DNA of 64,000 nucleotides from Pseudonocardia sp. HH130629-09 (lineage in GTDB: Bacteria; Actinomycetota; Actinomycetes; Mycobacteriales; Pseudonocardiaceae), in NCBI RefSeq assembly GCF_001294645.1, contig NZ_CP011868.1:3658001-3722000 (forward strand), given 5' to 3'. Made by a program: the position numbers and the translations under genes. Within the stretch, counting starts at the first letter, position 1, and each line of letters opens with the position of its first letter. Below the pieces are notes generated by a model. The model was not told where the DNA came from. It did no database searches and was given only the letters and a program-made list of their open reading frames with translations. Positions 43,673 through 56,146 of this stretch are shown piece after piece.

Positions 43673-44539
43673 CTACACACCGGCGGGGCCCGCCGGCACC
43701 ACCACGATCCCCACCAAACCCGCTCCCGCGTGCGCCCCGATCACCGCGCCGACCTCGGAGACGTGCACCTCGGCGGCGTCGGGCAGCTGTTCGCGCAGCC
43801 GGTCGGCGATGTCCTCGGCCCGGTCCTCGGCGCCGAGGTGGTGCACGGCGAGGTGTGCGCCCGGACCCGCCTCGGCGACGGCGAGCGCGACGAGCCGTTC
43901 GGTCGCGCGCGAGGTCGTCCGCACCTTCTCCAGCGGCGCGATCCGGCCGTCGCGCAGGTGCAGGATCGGCTTGACCGACAGGGCCGTGCCCATCAGCGCG
44001 GACGCGGCGCCGATCCGGCCGCCGCGGCGCAGCCGCTCCAGGTCCTGCACCGCGAACAGGACCCGTGCCCGTGCGGCGACGGCGCCGGCCACGGCCTCGA
44101 CGTCGTCGGCGGTGGCGCCGGCTCCGGCGGCGTCGGCGGCGGCGAGCACGGCGAAGCCGAGGCCCATCGCGATGGCACCGGAGTCGACGACCCGGATCCG
44201 GTCCGGGGCGACCTCCTGCGCGGCGAGCCGGGCCGCGTCCCAGGTGCCGGACAGCGCGCGCGACAGGTGCACGGCCACGACGGCGGGGACGCCGTCGTCG
44301 AGCAGGGCGGTGAAGCGCTCGGCGAACGCGGCCGGGGTCGGGCGCGAGGTCTGCACGAGCAGGGTGCGGTCGGCTAGCGCGACGATCAGCTCGGCGGCGG
44401 AGACGTCGACACCGTCGCGGGCGGTGCGCTCGCCGAGCCGGACCTCCAGCGGGACGACGTGGATGCCGCGTCGTTCCGCGACGCCGGGCGGCAGGTGTGC
44501 GGTGGAGTCGGTGACCACGGCGACCGGCGAGGGGGGCAC
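43673..44539 (-). CDS. DegV family fatty-acid-binding protein
   Basis: DegV/FakB-like proteins hold a fatty acid for a kinase. The 288-residue protein has the VTDSTAHLP start and the TSRPTPAAF, HLSRALSGTW and RGGRIG motifs. GTG at 44539 is six bases after a TAGGGT box. It occupies the usual actinobacterial place between comEA and gpgP. No FakA partner is in view. Confidence 0.92.
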   Translation of the reverse strand: MPPSPVAVVTDSTAHLPPGVAERRGIHVVPLEVRLGERTARDGVDVSAAELIVALADRTLLVQTSRPTPAAFAERFTALLDDGVPAVVAVHLSRALSGTWDAARLAAQEVAPDRIRVVDSGAIAMGLGFAVLAAADAAGAGATADDVEAVAGAVAARARVLFAVQDLERLRRGGRIGAASALMGTALSVKPILHLRDGRIAPLEKVRTTSRATERLVALAVAEAGPGAHLAVHHLGAEDRAEDIADRLREQLPDAAEVHVSEVGAVIGAHAGAGLVGIVVVPAGPAGV

Positions 44540-44545
44540 GGCCGG

Positions 44546-44551
44546 ACCCTA
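44546..44551 (-). promoter_or_regulatory. Candidate leaderless -10 box for degV
   Basis: TAGGGT on the minus strand, six bases before the GTG start and overlapping the last codons of the FGGY kinase gene, so degV can be transcribed apart from the genes upstream. Confidence 0.45.
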
Positions 44552-45991
44552 TCCACCCGGCGGGCGGAACAGCGGTGCCAGTGCCCGCTGCGCGGCGAGG
44601 TAGCGGCCGTGCGCGTCGTCCAGGCGGCCGCGGGTACGCGGGTCGGGGGTGAACTCGCGGTCGACCCGCACCATCCGTCCGGCGAGCTCACCGACCGAGG
44701 CGGCCCGGCCGGTCGCGAGCGCGGCGAGCATCGCCGCGCCGAGGACCCCGGCGTCGCGTTCGGCGGTGCGGCGCAGCGGCCGGTCCAGCACGTCGGCCTT
44801 GATCTGGCACCAGAGGTCGCTCGCCGCGCCACCGCCACAGGCGGCGATGGTCTCGGGGCGGCGGCCGGCGGCCGACTCCAGCGGGCCCAGGACGTGCCGG
44901 GCGGCGTGCGCGACCCCCTCCAGCACGGCGCGGCACAGCTCGGCGGACCCGGTGGCGAAGCTCGCGCCGAGCCAGTGCGCGCGCAGGTCGGGGTCCCACA
45001 GCGGGGCCCGCTCCCCGGCGAGCTGGGGCAGGAACAGCACCCGCCCCGGTTCGGCGCCGGCGGCCCGGGCCAGCAGCTCGGCCGGTGCGACGCCCAGCAC
45101 CGCGGACGCCCAGGTCAGCGCGTCGCCGCCGGCCTGGGTGGGCCCTGCGTGCACGTGCAGCCCGCGCCACGGCGGAAACGTGACGATCCCCGGGGCGCCG
45201 CCGCCGGGCGTCGCGGCGAGGGCCAGGACCTCCGAGGTGCCCGCGATGTCGATCGCGTCGCCGGGGGCGGCGATCCCGCCGCCGAGCAGCGCCGCCCAGG
45301 CGTCCATCGTCCCGACGGCGACGGGCAGCCCCGCCGGGAGCCCGCCCGCGCCGGTGGTCTCCCCCGCGACCGACGCCGGGTCGGCCAGGGGCGCCGGCAT
45401 CGAGCGCAACCCGGGGACGAGCAGGTCGAGCCAGTCCGGGTACCGGCCGTCGGGGTCGAGGAGTCCGGTCGAGGAGAGCGGATCGGCCACGGCGGTGCCG
45501 GTGAGGCGTTCGAGCAGCCAGTCCTTGGGCGCGAGCACCCTGCGCGCGCGGTCCCACGCGTCGGGCCGGTGTTCGGCGAGCCAGGCGGCGCGGGCGGCCG
45601 CGTGCGAGGCGTCGACGGTGCCGATCCCGCCACGGCGCCGGGCCCGGTCCGCGGACGACAGCCGCTCGGTGAGCGTCGCCGCGACCGCGCCGCACCGACC
45701 GTCCTGCCAGGTGATCGCCGGGTGCACCGGCGCGCCGGCCCCGTCGACGAACAGGTGGGTGTCGACCTGGGCGCACAGCCCGACGGCGGTCACCCCGGCC
45801 AGTGCCGGGCCGAGCGCACCGACCACCTCGGTCAGCCCGGACCACCAGTCGTCCGGGTGCTGCTCGGCGTGCCCGGGCGCGGGACGCGCGGTCAGGTGCG
45901 TGGCGCGGGCCGCGGCGACGCGGACGCCGTCGTCGTCGAAGACCGCCGCCTTGACCGAGGTGGTGCCGAGGTCGATGCCGAGCAGGGGCAC
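44549..45991 (-). CDS. FGGY-family carbohydrate kinase (xylulokinase-like)
   Basis: The 480-residue protein has the ASKHA fold: GIDLGTTSVKAAVFDD at the start, the substrate-binding WQDGR, and GTMDAWAALLGGG and CGGGAASDLWCQIKADVLD in the C-terminal lobe. It most resembles xylulokinases; the sugar is not certain. The GTG at 45991 begins within the last 100 bp of the GDSL gene, an unusually long overlap. Its presence between degV and the GDSL gene breaks the usual mycobacterial order. Confidence 0.85.
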   Translation of the reverse strand: MPLLGIDLGTTSVKAAVFDDDGVRVAAARATHLTARPAPGHAEQHPDDWWSGLTEVVGALGPALAGVTAVGLCAQVDTHLFVDGAGAPVHPAITWQDGRCGAVAATLTERLSSADRARRRGGIGTVDASHAAARAAWLAEHRPDAWDRARRVLAPKDWLLERLTGTAVADPLSSTGLLDPDGRYPDWLDLLVPGLRSMPAPLADPASVAGETTGAGGLPAGLPVAVGTMDAWAALLGGGIAAPGDAIDIAGTSEVLALAATPGGGAPGIVTFPPWRGLHVHAGPTQAGGDALTWASAVLGVAPAELLARAAGAEPGRVLFLPQLAGERAPLWDPDLRAHWLGASFATGSAELCRAVLEGVAHAARHVLGPLESAAGRRPETIAACGGGAASDLWCQIKADVLDRPLRRTAERDAGVLGAAMLAALATGRAASVGELAGRMVRVDREFTPDPRTRGRLDDAHGRYLAAQRALAPLFRPPGG

Positions 45992-46719
45992 GGCCGGGCC
46001 ACCGTGGCTTCCAGGAGCCCGGCCAGCGCCTCCCCGACGGCGGAGTGTCCCGCCCAGCCCCAGTGCAGGCCGTCGGGGTTGCCGTGTCCGCCGAGGACGT
46101 GTTCGCCGACCAGCGCGGGCACGTCGAGCACGGTCACGGCCGGGGCGCCGGCCGCCCAGCGGCGGACCGCGGCGTCGGTGGCGGCGCGGTGCGGGTGGGC
46201 CAGGCCGTAGTCGGCGGCGCGGTGCACCGACGGGGCCAGCGCCACCACCGGCAGCCCGGGCCGCAGCGCGTGCACCCCGGCCCGGCAGCGTTCCAGGTAG
46301 GCGGCCGTGAGACGGGGCGGCAGCGTCGCCGGTCCTCCGCCGGGGAGCCGCGCCAGCACCGGCGCGATCCGCGGCTGGGCACGCCGGTAGGCGGTGCGGA
46401 CGGTGTGCCGCAGCGGGGCGGGGCGCAGCACCGGGATGAGCTCGCGCAGCGCCGTCGGCAGCGGGGACGGCAGGGAGTCCATCCCGGACACCCCGAGCAC
46501 GACCGCGCCGACCCGTGGCAGTGCCGCCCACACCCGTGGGTCCCCGCTGATCGCCGACCAGGCGTGCCGGGCGGTCCACCCGGCCCGGGCGACGATCTCG
46601 GCGCGGCCCCCGAGCCGGGCGGCGGCGACGTTGGGCCACAGCCGCGGCTCGTCTGCCGGGCAGGGTCGCTCGGGTCCGTGGAAGGCCAGCGAGTCGCCGA
46701 CGACCAGCAGGTCAGGCAC
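45892..46719 (-). CDS. GDSL/SGNH acyl-transferase or esterase (OctT candidate)
   Basis: A 275-residue SGNH protein: GDS block (LLVVGDSLAFHGPERP) and the catalytic Asp-His pair in NPDGLHWGWAGH. In mycobacteria the gene next to gpgP encodes OctT, an octanoyltransferase for glucosylglycerate precursors of methylglucose lipopolysaccharide; position suggests an orthologue. The last ~33 residues overlap the kinase gene and read as low-complexity S/R/P, so the natural stop was probably lost when the kinase gene arrived (inference). Confidence 0.8.
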   Translation of the reverse strand: MPDLLVVGDSLAFHGPERPCPADEPRLWPNVAAARLGGRAEIVARAGWTARHAWSAISGDPRVWAALPRVGAVVLGVSGMDSLPSPLPTALRELIPVLRPAPLRHTVRTAYRRAQPRIAPVLARLPGGGPATLPPRLTAAYLERCRAGVHALRPGLPVVALAPSVHRAADYGLAHPHRAATDAAVRRWAAGAPAVTVLDVPALVGEHVLGGHGNPDGLHWGWAGHSAVGEALAGLLEATVARPCPCSASTSAPPRSRRRSSTTTASASPRPAPRT

Positions 46720-47332
46720 CGATGTTGTACCCCGACAGGCGCCAGCGGGGGTGGTCGTCACGACGGGCGACGACGGCCCAGCGCGTGTTGCCCAGCCCGC
46801 CGATCACCGGCCAGGACGACTGCGGGAGGTCGAGCAGCCCGCACACCATCCCGGCGATCATGCCGCCGTGCGCGACGAGCAGCACCGAGCGGTCCTCCGG
46901 GTCGGCGGCGTACTCCAGGTCCAGCTCCTCGACGACCGGCAGCGACCGGACGACGACGTCGACCCGGGACTCGCCGCCGGGCGGGGTGAACCGCGGGTCG
47001 GACCGCCACTCGGCGATCGCGCCCGGGTCGTCGACGCCGATCTCGTCGATCGTGCGCCCCTGCCAGTCCCCGAGGTGGGTCTCCCGCAGCCGCTTGTCCA
47101 CCGACAGCGGCAGCCCGACGGCCTCGGCCACCGCGGTCGCGGTGTCGTGGGCGCGGGTCAGGTCCGAGGTGATGATCCGGTCGAACCGCTCCTGCGCGAG
47201 CCGCGGTGCGACGGCCGCGGCCTGCGCGCGGCCGACGTCGGTCAGCCGGGTGTCGAGATGTCCCTGCATCCGGCCGACGGAGTTGTACTCGGTCTGCCCG
47301 TGCCGCAGCAGGGTGACCCGGCGCAGCGTCAT
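46712..47332 (-). CDS. gpgP: Glucosyl-3-phosphoglycerate phosphatase (histidine phosphatase)
   Basis: A 206-residue histidine phosphatase with RHGQTEYN at residues 10-17, the second-core RETHLGDWQG and HGG near 160. The stretches GGESRVDV and WPVIGGLGN match mycobacterial GpgP closely as I remember it. It would dephosphorylate glucosyl-3-phosphoglycerate on the way to glucosylglycerate. It overlaps rsfS by four bases and the GDSL gene by eight. Confidence 0.88.
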   Translation of the reverse strand: MTLRRVTLLRHGQTEYNSVGRMQGHLDTRLTDVGRAQAAAVAPRLAQERFDRIITSDLTRAHDTATAVAEAVGLPLSVDKRLRETHLGDWQGRTIDEIGVDDPGAIAEWRSDPRFTPPGGESRVDVVVRSLPVVEELDLEYAADPEDRSVLLVAHGGMIAGMVCGLLDLPQSSWPVIGGLGNTRWAVVARRDDHPRWRLSGYNIGA

Positions 47333-47715
47333 GCAGTGCCCTCCGGGTCGCCCTGGGGGTCGGGCACCTCGATCGCCGGGCAGTCCTTCCAGAGCCGGTC
47401 CAGGCCGTAGAAGCCGCGCTGCTCGGTGTGCATGACGTGCACGACGATGTCGCTGAAGTCCAGCAGCACCCAGCCGTTGTCGTTGTCGCCCTCGCGCCGG
47501 GTCGGCTTGCTGCCGCGCTCGCGCAGCTTCTCCTCGACCTCGTCGACGATGGCCTGGACCTGACGCTCGTTGGCCGCCGACGCCAGCACGAAGCAGTCGG
47601 TCAGCGCGAGCTGGTCGGACACGTCGAGCGCGACGATGTCGACGGCCTTCTTGTCGGCCGCGGCGGCCGCGGCCACCTTCGCCAGCTCGACCGCCTCCGG
47701 TGATGCCGTCACCAC
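47329..47715 (-). CDS. rsfS: Ribosomal silencing factor RsfS
   Basis: RsfS binds L14 on the 50S subunit and blocks subunit joining in poor conditions. The 128-residue protein has the DUF143 landmarks ALDVSDQLALTDCFVLASA, NGWVLLDFSDIVVHVM and ERG-like FYGLDRLW. GTG codons at 47715 and 47712 compete. In mycobacteria nadD lies directly upstream; here it is 15 kb away at 62743-63336. Confidence 0.95.
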   Translation of the reverse strand: MVTASPEAVELAKVAAAAAADKKAVDIVALDVSDQLALTDCFVLASAANERQVQAIVDEVEEKLRERGSKPTRREGDNDNGWVLLDFSDIVVHVMHTEQRGFYGLDRLWKDCPAIEVPDPQGDPEGTA

Positions 47716-47838
47716 ACTGTTCCCTTCACGACCACGATTGACCTCGACAGTGTGTCAGCCGGGCACCGGGGACTTGGGCGGCGGGCACCGGGCGGGATAG
47801 GTTTCCGCCTCACGGTGGAACGTCGAAGGAGACTCCCC

Positions 47839-48711
47839 ATGCCCCTGGCGCCCGATCTCGAGGGCACGCAGTGCGAGCCGGTCGGCTTCGCGTGGGCACG
47901 GGACGACGTGCTCCTGTACGCGATCGCCGTCGGAGCGGGGAGTGAGGACCCCACCGCCGAGCTGTCGCTGACCACGGAGAACACCGCAGGCGTGCGGACG
48001 GCGGTGCTGCCGTCGTTCGCGGAGATCGTCACCGCGGGCGCGAAGGTCGACCTGGGCGAGGTGGACGCCGCCCGTGTCGTGCACGCCGAGCAGGCGTTCC
48101 GGGTGGTCGCGCCGCTTCCGGTGGAAGGGCGGGTCCGGGTGACCGCGACGGTCACCGAGGTGCTGGACAAGGGGTCCGGGGCGCTGGTGCGCACCGAGGC
48201 CGATGCCGTCGACGCGAGCACCGGGGAACTGGTGCTGACCAGCACGAAGACGTTGTTCCTCGGCGGGGAGGGCGGCTTCGGCGGCACCCGCGGGGACAGC
48301 GTGCCGAGCCCGGTGCCCGACCGCGCGCCCGACCACGAGGTCACCTACCGGACCACGCCGGGCCAGGCGCTGCTGTACCGGCTCACCGGGGACCACAACC
48401 CGCTGCACAGCGACCCGGCGTTCGCCGCGAAGGGCGGGTTCGACCAGCCGATCCTGCACGGCATGTGCACCTATGGGTTCACCACGCGCGCGCTGGTCGC
48501 GACCGTCTGCGGCGGCGACCCCCGCCGCCTCGTCGCGATGGACGCCCGGTTCACCCGGCCGGTCGTGCCCGGGCAGTCGCTCACCGTCTCGGTGTGGGAC
48601 ACCGGCGACGGCACGGTCGCGTTCCGGACCGCCGTCGACGGCGAGGTGGTGCTGGACCGCGGCAGCGCGGAGGTCAGCGCGGAGATCACCGCGTCGTCGC
48701 CGGCCGCCTGA
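47839..48711 (+). CDS. MaoC-family enoyl-CoA hydratase 2
   Basis: A 290-residue double hot-dog protein. The hydratase-2 motif LTGDHNPLHSDPAFA with catalytic Asp/His is in the C-terminal half. ATG at 47839 has GAAGGAG seven bases upstream; an earlier in-frame start is not favoured. R-specific hydration of enoyl-CoA, in fatty acid or steroid side-chain degradation. First gene of the segment that separates rsfS and nadD. Confidence 0.9.
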   Translation: MPLAPDLEGTQCEPVGFAWARDDVLLYAIAVGAGSEDPTAELSLTTENTAGVRTAVLPSFAEIVTAGAKVDLGEVDAARVVHAEQAFRVVAPLPVEGRVRVTATVTEVLDKGSGALVRTEADAVDASTGELVLTSTKTLFLGGEGGFGGTRGDSVPSPVPDRAPDHEVTYRTTPGQALLYRLTGDHNPLHSDPAFAAKGGFDQPILHGMCTYGFTTRALVATVCGGDPRRLVAMDARFTRPVVPGQSLTVSVWDTGDGTVAFRTAVDGEVVLDRGSAEVSAEITASSPAA

Positions 48712-48715
48712 GCGC

Positions 48716-49405
48716 TCAGGACGGCGCCGCGGTCACACTCCGCGGCGCCGCGTACCCCGGGTGGTCCCGCCCGCCCCGACGAGCCAGGGCGGACAGCGCG
48801 TCGAGCGCCGCCAGCTGCGGGTAGCTGCGCTCCGGGTCGTCCCGGTGCGGCCACCGGTGGTCCAGCTGGCGGAAGGTCACCGCGCGGTGCAGGGTGATGC
48901 CGAAGAAACGGGGGTTGTCGCGCACGAACCGGGCGTAGGCGTCCCGGAGGCCTGGATCGCGGTCCAGCTCGGTGCGGACGAACCGGTCGACGTCGGTGCC
49001 GATCTCGTGGACGTACTCCCCGCACGGCGCCACTACGAACGGCACCACCCACGCCTCGGGCACGCCGAACAGCTCGCGCACGGCACGCTGGCGGTGCCCG
49101 GCGTTCTCGCTGCGCGACATCCACGCGGCGACGACGGCGCGGCGGCGCGGGCTCAGCCGGCTGAGGACCGCGGCCGGCGGCCAGGGGAACGACACCCGGA
49201 ACGGGATGTGGACCGGATCGCCGTCGACGTGCACGTCGTGGTCGGCGACGCCGCCGCCGGAGTCCTGGACGAGCTGGGCGGACACCGCACCCCACGGGGC
49301 GAGGACGTGCATCGCTGCGTGCGCGTCCCGGCGCACGGGCTGGGGCACCGCGCGGAGCAGCAGCCCGGCCACCGACGGGGTGGGGACAGCGATCACGAGG
49401 GGCAC
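48716..49405 (-). CDS. Hypothetical protein
   Basis: A 229-residue protein from a GTG at 49405. It has W/R/P-rich soluble sequence with no clear helix for membranes: VSFPWPPAAVLSRLSPRRRA, FGVPEAWVVPFVVAPCGEYV, DNPRFFGITLHRAVTFRQLD. I do not recognise a family. It is convergent with the MaoC gene, four bases apart. Confidence 0.65.
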   Translation of the reverse strand: MPLVIAVPTPSVAGLLLRAVPQPVRRDAHAAMHVLAPWGAVSAQLVQDSGGGVADHDVHVDGDPVHIPFRVSFPWPPAAVLSRLSPRRRAVVAAWMSRSENAGHRQRAVRELFGVPEAWVVPFVVAPCGEYVHEIGTDVDRFVRTELDRDPGLRDAYARFVRDNPRFFGITLHRAVTFRQLDHRWPHRDDPERSYPQLAALDALSALARRGGRDHPGYAAPRSVTAAPS

Positions 49406-49445
49406 CGTAGCCCGATCGGTGCAGCTCGGCGTCACCGACGGCCGA

Positions 49446-49946
49446 TTATCGCGCTGCGTTGTCACCCTTTCGGCGCTGCGTGACCGGCAACCGGTAGAGC
49501 GCGGCCACCGGTTCGCGGCCGTCCGGGAACCGCCACCCGGCGGGTGCCGTACCGGTGCGGAGCCAGCCCACGGACCGGTAGAGGCGTTGGGCCGGGACGG
49601 ACTCGACGACGTCGAGCACCCCGTCGCGGCCGCGGGCCGCGAGTTCGGCGGTGATCCCGTCCAGCAGGGCACGGGCGTGGCCGGCCCGGCGGACGGCCGG
49701 GTCGACGAACACCCGGGTCAGCCGCAGCGCTCGGGGTTCGTGGTCGTCGGTCAGCAGGGCGGCGTGCCCCGCGACCCGCCCGCCCGCCGTGACGACCAGC
49801 GCGGTGACCAGCCCCGGCGGGGACAGGAACGCCACCGGGTCGGCCGGCCAGGTCGACGGGTACCGGTCGGTGTCGTGCACGGCGCGCAGCACGGCGACGC
49901 AGGCGGGCAGGTCGTCGTCGGTGCGGAGGCGCGGGGCAGGTGGCAC
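49446..49946 (-). CDS. GNAT-family N-acetyltransferase
   Basis: A 166-residue acetyltransferase fold; the acetyl-CoA loop reads VFVDPAVRRAGHARALLDG, a normal Q/RxxGxG/A variant, and VVESVPAQRLYRSVGWLRTG is the C-terminal GNAT signature. Substrate unknown. GTG start; an ACCGTA/TACGGT box eight bases upstream hints at a leaderless transcript. Confidence 0.85.
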   Translation of the reverse strand: MPPAPRLRTDDDLPACVAVLRAVHDTDRYPSTWPADPVAFLSPPGLVTALVVTAGGRVAGHAALLTDDHEPRALRLTRVFVDPAVRRAGHARALLDGITAELAARGRDGVLDVVESVPAQRLYRSVGWLRTGTAPAGWRFPDGREPVAALYRLPVTQRRKGDNAAR

Positions 49947-49984
49947 GACCGGCGACCGTACCGCCGCGGCCGGGCCCTGCCGGG

Positions 49985-50647
49985 TCAGCGCGGGGTCACC
50001 CCGGCCGGGTAGACGGCGTCGACCTCGACCTCGACCTCCACCAGCCAGCCGGGGACCGGCAGGCTCGCCACCTCCAGCGCGAACCGGCTGGGCCGGGCGG
50101 GGTTGCGCACCAGCGGCGCGGCGGGCGCGGCCGTCCCGGTCGGGACCAGCACCGTCTCCCCGGTGGTCAGATCGGTGTTGGCGAAGTACTGGCGGTAGGC
50201 GCGGTTCCAGCCGGCGTAGTCGGCGCGGGTCGTGCCGGGCGCGTTGTCGAGGAACACCCGCATCGAGGTGACGTCGTCGAGGCGCAGGCCCCGGGCCTCG
50301 AGGTTCTCCTTGATCCTGGCCAGCACGTTCATGCCCTGGGCCTCGGTGATCGTGACCCCGGTGGGGAGGGTGCCGCCGGGGAACTGGCCGGCGTCGACGT
50401 AGGCCTGCGGGGTGCTGTCCGCAGCTGCGGGGTTCGCCGCGGCCGGGCCGAGGCCGCTGGACTTGTACAGCGACGCCCCGCTCACCAGGCTCACCCCCTC
50501 GGCGATCATCGGGTTGGCCTCGCCTGCCTCCAGCACGGGCAGGGCGGGCGGGCCGGGCTCGGCGGGGTCGGGCGCGGCGCCCGCGCAGCCGGTGGCCAGC
50601 GCGGCGGTGACGGCCAGGGCGATCAGGGCGGGAACGGGACGTCGCAT
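49985..50647 (-). CDS. Exported RidA-family lipoprotein
   Basis: A 220-residue protein with a lipoprotein signal (ALIALAVTAALATGCAG) followed by a YjgF/RidA-like domain (TEAQGMNVLARIKENLEARG, MRVFLDN, then VEVEVDAVYP). GAGGAG lies before the ATG. Normal RidA deaminates reactive enamines and imines in the cytoplasm; this one would sit outside. It is directly downstream of an exported amine oxidase whose product is an imine, which makes a functional pair very plausible. Confidence 0.87.
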   Translation of the reverse strand: MRRPVPALIALAVTAALATGCAGAAPDPAEPGPPALPVLEAGEANPMIAEGVSLVSGASLYKSSGLGPAAANPAAADSTPQAYVDAGQFPGGTLPTGVTITEAQGMNVLARIKENLEARGLRLDDVTSMRVFLDNAPGTTRADYAGWNRAYRQYFANTDLTTGETVLVPTGTAAPAAPLVRNPARPSRFALEVASLPVPGWLVEVEVEVDAVYPAGVTPR

Positions 50648-50678
50648 CGTGTCTCCTCGGGGGGGAACGGGGGTGGGG

Positions 50679-53911
<3,233 letters not shown>

Positions 53912-53915
<4 letters not shown>

Positions 53916-54652
53916 GCGAGCCGGGCGCCGCGAGCCGGGCCCTGGAGCTGCTGGAGGCGGTGGCGAGGATCGGGCCGGGCGCGACGGCGCGGGAGCTGTC
54001 GCGCACGACGGGCATCCCGTCCGCGACGGCGTACCGGCTGCTCAACGTGCTCGTCGCCGACGGCTACCTGGTGCGGATCGGCGACCTGTCCGGGTTCGCG
54101 CTGGGGCGCCGCACCCGGGAGCTGGCCGGCGCGGCCGAGGGACCTCCGCAGCTGGCCGAGGTCGTCGCCGGGATCCGCGGCCGGGTCCGGTTCGGGTTGT
54201 TCGTCGCCGACTGGCCCGCGGGCACGCTGCGGCTGGTCGACCGCGACCCGGACCACGAGCTGCCCGGGGAGCGGACGCTGCTCGCCCACCCGCACGCCTC
54301 GGCCATGGGGAAGATCATGCTGGCCGCGCAGCCGGAGCTCGTCCCCGACCGGCCGCGGGCGCTGACCCGGCACACCGTGACCGCCGGGGCCGCGCTGGCC
54401 GCGGAGCTGCGGACGGTGGCACGCACGGGGGTCGCCACCGAGGTCGACGAACTGCGGTCCGGCCGCTCGTCGGTCGCGGTCGCGGTACGCGACGCGGCGG
54501 GCGGGGTCGTCGCCTGTCTCGCCGCGCTCGGCCCGACCGGGCGGCTGCCGGTCACCGACCCGGACCTGACCGCGCTGCTGCGCGCGGGGGCCGACCGGAT
54601 CGGCGGGCTCACGGGCGCGCGGGCACCGGGTCAGCGCGGCCGCAGGACGTAG
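53912..54652 (+). CDS. IclR-family transcriptional regulator
   Basis: A 246-residue protein with an N-terminal winged helix (ARELSRTTGIPSATAYRLLN) and the IclR effector domain (HPHASAMGKIMLAA, then ATEVDELRSGRSSVAVAVRD). GTG overlaps the permease stop by four bases, so the two were an operon; it probably controls the oxidase/RidA/permease set. Its 3' end overlaps the convergent methyltransferase gene by 22 bp. Confidence 0.9.
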
Positions 54653-55368
54653 CCGGTGTAGCCGTACTCGGTGCCGAACCGCTCCCGTACGGCGATCTCG
54701 CCGCCCACCACGTCCAGCGCCGCCGGGTCGACGCCGTCCTCCCGCAGGGTGGCGATCCGGCGGGCCAGCGGGCGGTAGTAGGCGTCCCAGTCGGAGTCGG
54801 GGAGCAGGTAGACCGCCTGGACCGTGTACCCGGCGCGCTGCGCGGCGGCGACGTTCTCCGCGGTCGTCCGCATCCCCGGGTGGCCCGCGTCCCAGAACTC
54901 CCGAGCGCCGGGAGACGGCTCGGTGGTCGTCCACTCGGCCTCGGTGAGGACCAACACCCCGCCCGGGGCGAGCAGCCGCCGCCAGCCGGCGAGCGCCGCG
55001 TCGAACCCCATGACGTAGGCGGCACCCTCGGACCAGACGAGGTCGGTCCCGCCGTCGGGCAGCGGCAGGTCGTCCATCGCGGCGACGAGGGGGCGCACCC
55101 GCTCCCCCAGCCCGGAGGTCGCGGCGCGGCTGCGCAGCCGCTGGAGGAAGGGTTCGTGCAGGTCGACGGCCACGACCTCGCCGCCGGTCGCCGCCGCCAG
55201 CGGCAGCGTCGCCGGACCGGTCCCGCAGCCGATGTCGACGATCCGCGGACGCTCCGGCAGGTCCCCGGCCAGGCGCAGCAGCAGCGCCGTCGTCTCCTCC
55301 GATCCCGGCGCCTCGCGGGGCAGGTCGTCGTGGGCGGCCAGGAAGACCTGCTCCAGCGGTGTGCTCAC
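54631..55368 (-). CDS. SAM-dependent class I methyltransferase
   Basis: The 245-residue protein has motif I VDIGCGTGPATLPLA, acidic post-I VVAVDLHEPFL and AAMDDLPLPDGGTDLVWSEGA. It resembles small-molecule methyltransferases of the UbiE/SmtA style. GTG start at 55368. Substrate unknown; not obviously linked to its convergent and divergent neighbours. Confidence 0.87.
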   Translation of the reverse strand: MSTPLEQVFLAAHDDLPREAPGSEETTALLLRLAGDLPERPRIVDIGCGTGPATLPLAAATGGEVVAVDLHEPFLQRLRSRAATSGLGERVRPLVAAMDDLPLPDGGTDLVWSEGAAYVMGFDAALAGWRRLLAPGGVLVLTEAEWTTTEPSPGAREFWDAGHPGMRTTAENVAAAQRAGYTVQAVYLLPDSDWDAYYRPLARRIATLREDGVDPAALDVVGGEIAVRERFGTEYGYTGYVLRPR

Positions 55369-55416
55369 GTCCGCGCATGATGCCCGCACCGGGCCGCCAC
55401 CGCACCACCGATACGT

Positions 55417-56061
55417 GTGCATGATGGGGTGGTGCACGTCGACACGTTCCTCCTGGCGATCCCCCCGCTCGCGATCTACTTCCTGTGCGCGGGTGTGGTC
55501 GGTGTCGAGAGCATCGGGGTGCCACTGCCCGGTGAGATCGTGCTCGTCGGCGCGGCTTTGCTGGCCGCCCGCCCCGGTTCGCCCATCGATCCGGTGGCCG
55601 TCGCGGCGTCGGCGACGGCGGGGGCGATCGTCGGCGACTCGATCGGCTACACGGTGGGCCGTCGCTACGGCACCGGTCTGCTCGACCGGCTCGGCCGCCG
55701 GTTCCCCAAGCACCTGGGTCCGGCGCACATGACCGTGGCCCGGCGGATCTTCGACCGGCACGGGGTCTGGGCGGTGCTGTTCGGCCGCTTCGTGGCGATC
55801 CTGCGCATCCTCGCGGGCCCGCTGGCCGGGACGATGAAGATGCACTACCCGAAGTTCCTCGCCGCGAACGCGACGGGCGCGGTGCTGTGGGCGGGCGGCA
55901 CGGTCGTCCTGATCTACCTGCTCGGGATCGTCGCCGAGACGTGGCTGAAGCGGTTCTCCTGGATCGGGCTGATCGTCGCCGTGGTCGGCGGGCTGCTGGT
56001 CTCGCGGTACGTGCGGCACCGCGTCGAGCGGGCCGCCGCGCAGGAGGAGACGGCGTCGTGA
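55417..56061 (+). CDS. DedA-family membrane protein
   Basis: A 214-residue membrane protein of the DedA/VTT family: ESIGVPLPGEIVLVGAALLA, GDSIGYTVGRRYG and FGRFVAILRILAGPLAGTMK are hallmark segments. Family members act as lipid (undecaprenyl phosphate or phospholipid) transporters. GTG at 55417, 55429 or 55432 could start it; the first is listed. Confidence 0.9.
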   Translation: MHDGVVHVDTFLLAIPPLAIYFLCAGVVGVESIGVPLPGEIVLVGAALLAARPGSPIDPVAVAASATAGAIVGDSIGYTVGRRYGTGLLDRLGRRFPKHLGPAHMTVARRIFDRHGVWAVLFGRFVAILRILAGPLAGTMKMHYPKFLAANATGAVLWAGGTVVLIYLLGIVAETWLKRFSWIGLIVAVVGGLLVSRYVRHRVERAAAQEETAS

Positions 56062-56146
56062 GCCCCGCCGTCGGGCCGGGCGGGCGAGCGGACGCCGTCG
56101 GCGAGCTGACCGGTCCGGGCCGCGACCTGCTGACGGGGCGGATCGC

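Noticed and set aside
39912-44603. A very long plus-strand open frame opposite comEC, comEA and degV
   Set aside because: Composition is P/G/R/Q-rich without domains; it is an antisense shadow typical of GC-rich DNA. The minus-strand genes have all expected motifs.
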